Source: SIG565 sp964607025 (lineage in GTDB: Bacteria; Bacillota; Clostridia; Oscillospirales; Acutalibacteraceae). From it: a stretch of 27,343 bases of DNA. The notes beneath the pieces were generated by a model. The model had not been told where the DNA came from. It ran no database searches and worked only from the letters and a program-made list of their open reading frames with translations. The stretch spans positions 1 to 27,343 of the forward strand of contig CAZSIL010000021.1 of NCBI GenBank assembly GCA_964607025.1, read 5' to 3'. Within the stretch, counting starts at the first letter, position 1. Each line of letters opens with the position of its first letter. Made by a program: the position numbers and the translations under genes. Below are positions 21,912-27,343 of the stretch, piece after piece.

Positions 21912-22415
21912 ATGAACAACATAATTTTAATCGGTATGCCGGGATGCGGGAAAAGTACAGTCGGTGTATTACTTGCAAAAATTTTAGGATTTTCGTTTAT
22001 TGATTCAGATTTACTTATACAAAAATCCGAAAATAAGAAGTTATATGAGATTATAAATGAAAACGGCACGGAATATTTCAAGCAGGTTGAAAACCGCATT
22101 AACGCGACTATTAATGCCGAAAATACAGTTATTGCAACGGGAGGCAGCGTGGTGTACTGCGAAGAAGCAATGGAACATCTTAAAAGTATAGGCAAGGTTG
22201 TCTATATAAAGGTAACCCCTGAGCAATTAAAAATGCGTATTAATAATATATCGACTCGCGGTATCGTGAAAAGGCAGGGGGAAACAATTTTAGACCTTTA
22301 TAATGAACGCGCTCCGTTATATGAGAAATATGCCGACATTACTGTCGAGAGCACGGGAGAGTCACTTTTTATAAATGCCGAGAGAATTGCAGAAAAAATT
22401 TTTAAAAATTTTTAA
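21912..22415 (+). CDS. aroK: Shikimate kinase
   Basis: This 167-residue P-loop kinase phosphorylates shikimate at the 3-hydroxyl with ATP in the chorismate pathway. Walker A is GMPGCGKST (8-16). The shikimate- and Mg-contacting DSD is at 31-33, the ATGGS loop at about 75-79, the lid arginines are in STRGIVKRQGE, and the conserved ERAPLYEKYAD follows. The helix that normally reads GxxxFR, whose arginine contacts the shikimate carboxylate, reads GTEYFKQVE here, so lysine 57 replaces the usual arginine. Length is normal. GGTGA lies upstream of the ATG. It stands alone, with no other aro gene in view, between tRNA-Arg and the ribosomal operon. Confidence 0.9.
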   Translation: MNNIILIGMPGCGKSTVGVLLAKILGFSFIDSDLLIQKSENKKLYEIINENGTEYFKQVENRINATINAENTVIATGGSVVYCEEAMEHLKSIGKVVYIKVTPEQLKMRINNISTRGIVKRQGETILDLYNERAPLYEKYADITVESTGESLFINAERIAEKIFKNF

Positions 22416-22422
22416 AAAATAC

Positions 22423-22451
22423 TTGCATTATTGAAAAAAGTGTGTTATTAT
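22423..22451 (+). promoter_or_regulatory. Promoter of the S10 ribosomal protein operon
   Basis: TTGCAT (22423-22428), a 17-bp spacer and TATTAT (22446-22451). The transcript would start near 22458, leaving a leader of about 270 nt before rpsJ. Confidence 0.75.
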
Positions 22452-22457
22452 ACCCAA

Positions 22458-22729
22458 GTACGCTATGCGTATAGATATGCGTTGATGCGGGAGGTGGCCC
22501 ATCTTGAATGGGGAAATTTCCGCGGAGTATGTCCGATTTTAAACCGGGCGAAAGAAACTTAGAACCCGCACAAAACGGCAACTTGCGACCGTAGAGTGCA
22601 ACGGTAGGTCACCTACCGTACCCGGATTTTGCTGTAACCCCAGTGTATCCGGTTTTATAATGTGCAGTGAAGAAACACACGGCACGGTGTAAGTTTTGCC
22701 CGCCAACTATTTTAAGGAGGCGACTATCC
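22458..22729 (+). promoter_or_regulatory. Structured leader of the S10 operon
   Basis: This stretch has no gene but several pairings. A long-range stem TGCGGG/CCCGCA (22486-22491 with 22565-22570) encloses CCCAT/ATGGG (22498-22502 with 22508-22512). ACCGT (22588-22592) can pair with ACGGT (22601-22605), but the same bases form a stronger perfect hairpin ACGGTAGG/CCTACCGT (22601-22608 with 22612-22619). CCGGAT/ATCCGG (22622-22627 with 22647-22652) is followed by TTTT. The competing hairpins and the terminator-like end suggest autoregulation by a ribosomal protein, as known for S10 operon leaders (L4 in E. coli; leader RNAs are also described in Firmicutes). Confidence 0.65.
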
Positions 22730-23041
22730 ATGGCAGTAAAAGAAAAGATTCGTATAAGAATCAAAGGTTACGATCACGCACTTGTAGACCAGTCCGCAGA
22801 TAAAATTGTGGAAACCGCTAAACGTACAGGCGCCAGAGTATCGGGTCCGGTTCCGCTCCCGACAGAAAAAGAAGTTGTAACCATCCTACGCGCTGTTCAT
22901 AAGTATAAGGACAGCCGTGAGCAGTTCGAAACAAGAACTCACAAAAGGCTTATCGACATTCTCAGACCTTCCAACAAAACTGTTGAAGCTCTGACAAGTC
23001 TTGAGCTTCCCGCCGGCGTAGAAATCGAAATTAAACTCTAA
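22730..23041 (+). CDS. rpsJ: 30S ribosomal protein S10
   Basis: This is a 103-residue protein of the small subunit head, also used as NusE in transcription antitermination. The full-length S10 pattern is clear: KIRIRIKGYDHALVDQSADK, GPVPLPTEKE, and the final KTVEALTSLELPAGVEIEIKL. The ATG at 22730 follows AAGGAGG by 9 nt and gives the standard length; an in-frame ATG at 22667 lies in the leader and is rejected. It is the first gene of the operon. Confidence 0.98.
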   Translation: MAVKEKIRIRIKGYDHALVDQSADKIVETAKRTGARVSGPVPLPTEKEVVTILRAVHKYKDSREQFETRTHKRLIDILRPSNKTVEALTSLELPAGVEIEIKL

Positions 23042-23109
23042 TAATTAAGGTATCTACGTGGTGTGGTCATGTTGGGGGAACCCAACCAATAACCAAAGGA
23101 GGATAAAAA

Positions 23110-23739
23110 ATGAAAAAAGCAATCGTAGGTAAAAAGCTTGGTATGACTCAGCTTTTCGATGCGAACGGTAACGTTGTTCCCGTAACTGTAATCGAAGCAG
23201 GCCCCTGTGTTGTGGCTCAGAAGAAAACAGTTGAAAACGACGGTTATGATGCAGTTCAGATCGGCTATGGCGATTTGAAAGCATCAAAGGTAAACGGTCC
23301 TATGAAGGGCCACTTTGCAAAAGGCGATGTAGCTCCCAAGAAGGTTCTTCGCGAGTTCCGTTTGGATGACATCAACGGTTTGAATGTTGGCGACATTATT
23401 AAGGCCGACATATTCGCCGAGGGTGACGCAGTGGACGTACGCGGCACTTCAAAGGGTAAGGGCTATGCTGGTGTGATTAAGCGCTGGAATTTCAGCCGTC
23501 TTAAAGAGTCACACGGTACAGGTCCTGTACACCGTCATGGCGGTTCTTTGGGCGTTATCGACCCTGCCAGAGTATTCAAAGGTAAGAAGATGGCAGGTCA
23601 CTTAGGTAACGAACGCGTAACCGTTCAGAATTTAAGTGTAGTTAAGGTTGACGCTGAAAACAACATTATCGCAGTTAAGGGCGCGGTTCCCGGTCCTAAG
23701 GGCGGCATCGTTGTTCTTTTCGATAGCGTTAAAGCTTAA
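23110..23739 (+). CDS. rplC: 50S ribosomal protein L3
   Basis: This 209-residue protein is an early assembly protein whose extension reaches the peptidyl transferase centre. It has the typical start KKAIVGKKLGMTQLFDANG, and RVFKGKKMAGHLGNERVTVQNL and KGAVPGPKGG near the C-terminus. The central loop reads SHGTGPVHRHGGSLG rather than the commoner SHG..FHRAPGSIG form, a variant I associate with Clostridia. The 68-bp gap after rpsJ contains a hairpin GTTGGG/CCCAAC (23071-23076 with 23081-23086) closed by a GGAA tetraloop, just before the AAAGGAGG ribosome binding site. Confidence 0.98.
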   Translation: MKKAIVGKKLGMTQLFDANGNVVPVTVIEAGPCVVAQKKTVENDGYDAVQIGYGDLKASKVNGPMKGHFAKGDVAPKKVLREFRLDDINGLNVGDIIKADIFAEGDAVDVRGTSKGKGYAGVIKRWNFSRLKESHGTGPVHRHGGSLGVIDPARVFKGKKMAGHLGNERVTVQNLSVVKVDAENNIIAVKGAVPGPKGGIVVLFDSVKA

Positions 23740-23756
23740 AGGAAGGAGTGTTTTAA

Positions 23757-24380
23757 ATGCCTAATATAGCAGTAGTTGATATGGCAGGCAAAAATGTAGG
23801 CGAAATTACATTGAGCGATGCCATTTTCGGAATTGAACCTAATACAGTTGTAATGCATATGGCTGTTGTAAACTATCTTGCAAATCAGCGCCAGGGCACT
23901 CAGTCCACTTTAACACGTACCGAAGTTTCCGGCGGCGGTAAAAAGCCGTGGAGACAAAAAGGTACAGGCCACGCAAGACAGGGCTCTACAAGAGCACCCC
24001 AGTGGAGACATGGCGGTATCGTTCATGCTCCGAAGCCGAGAGATTATTCTTATGCCCTTAATAAAAAGGTTGCAAGACTTGCTCTTAAGTCTGCTCTTTC
24101 AGATAAGGTTGCAACAAACTCTCTCATCGTTCTTGACGAACTCAAAATGGATTCGTACAAGACAAAAACTGTTGCCGAGTGCTTAAAGGCAATCGGTGCA
24201 GCAAAGAAAACTCTCATTGTATTAGCCGATAATAACGCTTTTGCAGTTAAGAGCATTGCTAACATTGCGGGAGCTAAATCTGCGCAGGTAAACACAATTA
24301 ACACTTATGATATCATTAATGCTGATACACTCGTAATTGTTAAAGATGCTGTAGCTAAATTAGAGGAGGTGTATGCATAA
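23757..24380 (+). CDS. rplD: 50S ribosomal protein L4
   Basis: This 207-residue protein lines the exit tunnel and in enteric bacteria also represses its own operon through the leader. The tunnel loop GGGKKPWRQKGTGHARQGSTRAPQWRHGG (from about residue 60) is intact. GGAAGGAG precedes the ATG. The stop codon overlaps the rplW start by one base (TAATG). Confidence 0.97.
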   Translation: MPNIAVVDMAGKNVGEITLSDAIFGIEPNTVVMHMAVVNYLANQRQGTQSTLTRTEVSGGGKKPWRQKGTGHARQGSTRAPQWRHGGIVHAPKPRDYSYALNKKVARLALKSALSDKVATNSLIVLDELKMDSYKTKTVAECLKAIGAAKKTLIVLADNNAFAVKSIANIAGAKSAQVNTINTYDIINADTLVIVKDAVAKLEEVYA

Positions 24381-24673
24381 TGAAAACCGCACAGGATATC
24401 ATTATCGCTCCGGTAATTACCGAAAAGAGCATGTCAGGTATTGCTGACAAGAAATACACCTTTAAGGTAGACCGTAATGCCAACAAAATCGAAATCGCAG
24501 CCGCAGTTGAAGAACTTTTCAAGGTAAAGGTTGCAAAGGTAAACACCATTTCGGTTAGAGGTCAGGCAAGACGTATGGGCCGCTACAGCGGTTATACATC
24601 TGCTTGGAAAAAGGCAATCGTAACCCTTAAAGCAGATTCTAAACCGATTGAATTCTTTGACGGTTTAATGTAA
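24380..24673 (+). CDS. rplW: 50S ribosomal protein L23
   Basis: This 97-residue protein sits at the tunnel exit and docks signal recognition particle and trigger factor. It starts with AQDIIIAPVITEKSM and has YTFKVDRNANKIEIAAAVEELF, then VNTISVRGQARRMGRYSGYTS. It overlaps rplD by one base, so translation is probably coupled. Confidence 0.97.
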   Translation: MKTAQDIIIAPVITEKSMSGIADKKYTFKVDRNANKIEIAAAVEELFKVKVAKVNTISVRGQARRMGRYSGYTSAWKKAIVTLKADSKPIEFFDGLM

Positions 24674-24689
24674 TCCGCAAAGAACACGA

Positions 24690-24740
24690 TGAAATTAATA
24701 CATTTAATTTCAGGTGATGTATGAAGCCGAGAACGGCTTC
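24690..24740 (+). other. Two hairpins in the rplW-rplB spacer
   Basis: TGAAATTAA/TTAATTTCA (24690-24698 with 24704-24712, 5-nt loop) and GAAGCCG/CGGCTTC (24723-24729 with 24734-24740, AGAA loop) lie in a 96-bp gap that is longer than the other gaps of the operon. Neither has a T tract, so they are more likely processing or stability signals than terminators. Confidence 0.5.
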
Positions 24741-24769
24741 GCTAAGCCAAAATAGGAGAGTGAAACAAG

Positions 24770-25600
24770 ATGGCAATTAAACATTACAAGCCGACTACTC
24801 CTGGTCGCCGCGGTATGACAACAATGGATTACTCCGAGTTGTCCAAAGTAGCACCTGAGAGAAGTTTGCTTGAGCCCTTAAAGAAAAATGCAGGTCGCAA
24901 CAGTTATGGCCGCATTACCGTTCGCCACAGAGGCGGCGGAAACCGCAGAAAGTACAGAGTTATCGATTTCAAGCGTAACCGTTTCGGTATCGAAGCTACA
25001 GTTATGACTCTTGAATATGATCCTAACCGTTCTGCATTTATAGCACTTGTACAGTACACCGATGGCGTTAAGAGCTACATCATAGCTCCTATCGGTCTTA
25101 AGGTTGGCGATGTAATCGTAAGCGGTCCCGATGCTGATATTAAGCCGGGTAACGCACTTCCGCTTGCCAACATCCCCGTAGGTACAGTTATTCACAATAT
25201 TGAACTTTATCCCGGTAAGGGCGCTCAGCTTGCCCGTTCGGCCGGTAATATGGCACAGCTTATGGCTAAGGAAAACGGTATGGCTTTGCTCAGACTTCCG
25301 TCTGGTGAACTCCGTAACGTTCCTGCAAACTGTATGGCAACTGTTGGTCAGGTAAGCAATCCTGAGCACGGAAACGTAAACTACGGTAAAGCAGGTCGTA
25401 AGCGTCATATGGGTTGGCGTCCTACAGTTCGCGGTTCTGTAATGAACCCCTGCGATCACCCGCACGGTGGTGGTGAAGGTAAGTCACCCATCGGTCGTCC
25501 CGGTCCTGTAACTCCGTGGGGCAAACCTGCTCTCGGTTATAAAACAAGGGATAAGAAGAAACGCTCTGATAAGTATATTGTTAAGCGTCGTTCTAAGTAG
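24770..25600 (+). CDS. rplB: 50S ribosomal protein L2
   Basis: This 276-residue, highly conserved protein is needed for subunit joining and peptidyl transfer. It has the N-terminal KHYKPTTPGRRGMTTMDYSEL, the RNA-binding RHRGGGNRRKYRVIDFKR, and the C-terminal signature CDHPHGGGEGKSPIGRPGP that contains the conserved histidine near the catalytic centre. Length is normal. TAGGAGAG precedes the ATG. Confidence 0.98.
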   Translation: MAIKHYKPTTPGRRGMTTMDYSELSKVAPERSLLEPLKKNAGRNSYGRITVRHRGGGNRRKYRVIDFKRNRFGIEATVMTLEYDPNRSAFIALVQYTDGVKSYIIAPIGLKVGDVIVSGPDADIKPGNALPLANIPVGTVIHNIELYPGKGAQLARSAGNMAQLMAKENGMALLRLPSGELRNVPANCMATVGQVSNPEHGNVNYGKAGRKRHMGWRPTVRGSVMNPCDHPHGGGEGKSPIGRPGPVTPWGKPALGYKTRDKKKRSDKYIVKRRSK

Positions 25601-25621
25601 TCTGCGTAAAGGAGAATAATT

Positions 25622-25894
25622 ATGGGTAGAAGTACTAAAAAAGGTCCTTTCGTGCAACCTGTGTTGCTTAAAAGGATTATAGAAATGAACGAAGCAGGCG
25701 AGAAGAGAGTTCTCAAGACCTGGTCACGTTCTTCAACCATATTCCCTGAATTCGTTGGACATACAATTGCTGTTCACGACGGACGTAAACATGTTCCGGT
25801 TTATGTAACCGAGGATATGGTTGGACACAAGCTCGGCGAATTTGCCCCCACAAGAACATTTAAGGGCCACGCCGGTGCAAAAACAACTAAATAA
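25622..25894 (+). CDS. rpsS: 30S ribosomal protein S19
   Basis: This 90-residue protein of the small subunit head pairs with S13 near the A site. It carries STKKGPFVQPVLLKRI, then TWSRSSTIFPEFVGHTIAVHDGRKHVPVYVTEDMVGHKLGEF and the usual C-terminal APTRTFKGHAG. It lies 21 bp after rplB with AAAGGAG upstream. Confidence 0.98.
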   Translation: MGRSTKKGPFVQPVLLKRIIEMNEAGEKRVLKTWSRSSTIFPEFVGHTIAVHDGRKHVPVYVTEDMVGHKLGEFAPTRTFKGHAGAKTTK

Positions 25895-25913
25895 GCAGAA
25901 AGGAGAGTAAACA

Positions 25914-26252
25914 ATGGAAGCAAGAGCTACTTTAAAATATGCTCGTATTTCACCCCGTAAGGTGAAAATTGTTATGGATATCATCCGTAACCAAGATGCT
26001 GACAAGGCAATGGCCATTCTCAAATTTACTCCCAAATCTGCTTGTGAGTATTTAGAGAAGCTTTTGGCTTCAGCTATGGCAAATGCCGAAAACAATCACA
26101 ATATGGATGTTTCTAAGCTTTATGTTGCGGAATGTTTCGTATGCCCAGGCCCGATTCTCAAAAGAATCCGTCCGAAAGACCACGGCCGCGCACACCGCAT
26201 TCTCAAAAGAACAAGCCATATGACAATCGTTCTTAAAGAACGTGAAGACTAG
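25914..26252 (+). CDS. rplV: 50S ribosomal protein L22
   Basis: This is a 112-residue protein whose hairpin loop lines the nascent peptide tunnel. It has ARATLKYARISPRKVKIVMD at the start, and the tunnel loop region GPILKRIRPKDHGRAHRILKRTSHM near the C-terminus. Length is normal and AAAGGAG precedes the ATG. Confidence 0.97.
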   Translation: MEARATLKYARISPRKVKIVMDIIRNQDADKAMAILKFTPKSACEYLEKLLASAMANAENNHNMDVSKLYVAECFVCPGPILKRIRPKDHGRAHRILKRTSHMTIVLKERED

Positions 26253-26269
26253 TAAAGGAGGTTAATGAA

Positions 26270-26932
26270 ATGGGACAGAAGGTTCATCCGCATGGATTTC
26301 GTGTGGGCGTAATCAAAAACTGGGATTCCCGTTGGTTCGCCAATGACAAGGTTTTCGGAGACACTTTGGTTGAGGACTATAACCTCCGTAAGTTCTTAAA
26401 GAAAACACTTTATTCTGCAGGCGTTCCGAAAATCGAAATCGAACGTAGCGGCGAGAAAATCCGCCTTCACATTCACTGTGCAAAGCCGGGTATTGTAATC
26501 GGTCGTAACGGTTCTGAAATCGAAAAACTTCGAGCAGTATGTGAGAAGAAACTCGGTCAACCTGTAAACATCAACATTGTGGAAGTTAAAAATCCCGATG
26601 TTAATTCAACTCTCGTAGCTGAAAGCGTTGCTGAACAGCTCGAGAAACGTGTATCCTTCCGCCGCGCTATGAAAATGGCTATCAGCCGTGCTATGAAGTC
26701 GGGCGCTAAGGGTATTAAGATTATGGTTTCGGGTCGTCTCGGCGGCGCTGAAATCGCAAGAAGTGAGCAGTATCATGAAGGCACCATCCCGCTTCAAACC
26801 ATCCGCGCTGATATCGACTACGGTTTTGCAGAAGCTGCAACAACCTATGGCCGTCTTGGTGTTAAGGTTTGGATTTACAAGGGTGAGGTTCTCCATGATT
26901 CCAAAGCTCGTAAGGAAGGAGGAGCCCGCTAA
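26270..26932 (+). CDS. rpsC: 30S ribosomal protein S3
   Basis: This is a 220-residue protein of the mRNA entry site. It starts GQKVHPHGFRVGVIKNWDSRWFA and has the KH domain core KPGIVIGRNGSEIEKL, followed by the C-terminal GRLGGAEIARSEQYHEGTIPL and YGRLGVKVWIYKGEV. The stop codon overlaps the rplP start by one base (TAATG). Confidence 0.98.
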   Translation: MGQKVHPHGFRVGVIKNWDSRWFANDKVFGDTLVEDYNLRKFLKKTLYSAGVPKIEIERSGEKIRLHIHCAKPGIVIGRNGSEIEKLRAVCEKKLGQPVNINIVEVKNPDVNSTLVAESVAEQLEKRVSFRRAMKMAISRAMKSGAKGIKIMVSGRLGGAEIARSEQYHEGTIPLQTIRADIDYGFAEAATTYGRLGVKVWIYKGEVLHDSKARKEGGAR

Positions 26933-27343
26933 TGTTATTACCGAAGCGTGTAAAATACCGTAGAGTACAGCGCGGTCGTTTGACCGGTACTGCTTCAAGA
27001 GGTACAACCGTATCTCACGGCGATTTTGGTCTTCAGGCACTTGAACCGGCGTGGATTACCTCTAACCAAATCGAAGCAGCCCGTATCGCTATGACACGTT
27101 ACATCAAACGTGGCGGTAAGGTATGGATTAAAATATTCCCCGATAAGCCGATCACTGAAAAACCTGCTGAAACTCGAATGGGTTCAGGTAAAGGTTCACC
27201 GGAATATTGGGTAGCCGTTGTTAAGCCGGGCAGAATCATGTTCGAAATCGGCGGCGTTAGCGAGGAATTGGCTCGTGAAGCTATGCGTCTCGCAGCAAAC
27301 AAGCTTCCTATCAAATGTAAGTTTGTTACTAAGCAGGAAATGG
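26932..27343 (+). CDS. rplP: 50S ribosomal protein L16, 3' end cut by window edge
   Basis: The first 137 codons of a protein usually 137-145 residues long, so only a few codons are missing. L16 helps place tRNA between the A and P sites. The start LLPKRVKYRRVQRGRLTG and the signature RMGSGKGSPEYWVAVVKPGRIMFE are clear. It overlaps rpsC by one base; the ribosome binding site AAGGAGG lies inside the end of rpsC. Confidence 0.96.
   Translation, partial: MLLPKRVKYRRVQRGRLTGTASRGTTVSHGDFGLQALEPAWITSNQIEAARIAMTRYIKRGGKVWIKIFPDKPITEKPAETRMGSGKGSPEYWVAVVKPGRIMFEIGGVSEELAREAMRLAANKLPIKCKFVTKQEM

Noticed and set aside
21761..22195. Minus-strand open frame ending in AERDSNPRPSA
   Set aside because: This is the well-known spurious translation of the antisense strand of a tRNA gene running into the antisense of aroK.
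22667..22729. Upstream extension of rpsJ by 21 codons
   Set aside because: The extension reads through the structured leader. The ATG at 22730 has an AAGGAGG site and gives the standard S10 length.
22458..22729. T-box or other riboswitch in the rpsJ leader
   Set aside because: No T-box sequence (AGGGTGGNACCGCG type) or known metabolite-binding core was found. A ribosomal protein leader is the simpler reading.
24878..25465. 195-codon frame antisense to rplB
   Set aside because: It lies wholly inside a highly conserved ribosomal gene and resembles no known protein.

Overview
The window reads as chromosomal DNA from a low-to-mid GC Firmicute, most likely an uncultured member of class Clostridia. 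Three things point there: the gene order Asp23/YloU - FakA/YloV - RecG, the order rpsJ-rplC-rplD-rplW-rplB-rpsS-rplV-rpsC-rplP, and strong GGAGG ribosome binding sites with sigma-A type promoters. A lower rank cannot be fixed by reading alone. Almost all of the sequence is coding, and I see no transposase, integrase, phage gene or CRISPR array.

Layout. 1-300: the 5' part of a tRNA-Pro(UGG) on the minus strand at the window edge, a structured 151-bp spacer, and an exact second copy of only the first 37 nt of that tRNA, which carries the promoter. 307-2991: an AraC-type regulator divergent from a two-gene operon for a PIG-L/LmbE deacetylase and a divergent NagB-like sugar isomerase/deaminase, with a paired operator in between. 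3052-9635: one operon with one promoter and one terminator, encoding a YmdB-type phosphodiesterase, an orphan family-5 solute-binding lipoprotein, Asp23, FakA and RecG. 9639-11657: a PAP2 phosphatase divergent from a MATE exporter. 11673-14515: a minus-strand operon of two small membrane proteins (the first probably DUF5058) and a membrane-anchored M20 peptidase. 14637-15278: a HAD phosphatase. 15313-20150: an MFS transporter divergent from two tandem paralogous beta-helix lipoproteins that share a duplicated promoter. 20177-20415: a highly structured non-coding element. 20426-21594: TrmO and, convergent to it, TspO. 21726-22415: tRNA-Arg(UCU) and shikimate kinase. 22423 to the end: the S10 ribosomal protein operon with a structured leader, cut off inside rplP.

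How the parts relate. Many genes lie in divergent pairs with back-to-back promoters and in convergent pairs separated by one perfect hairpin that can terminate both directions. The accessory content looks like carbohydrate and peptide handling at the cell surface: amino-sugar deacetylation and deamination under an AraC regulator, beta-helix lipoproteins opposite a sugar-type MFS carrier, and an exopeptidase translationally coupled to two unknown membrane proteins.

The best candidates for something undescribed are the 20177-20415 structured element, the DUF5058/partner/M20 module, the NagB-like protein that lacks the canonical catalytic aspartate, the tandem beta-helix lipoproteins, and the tRNA-Pro 5'-half duplication. 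No database search could be run. Family names rest on motif recognition, and residue numbers are approximate.
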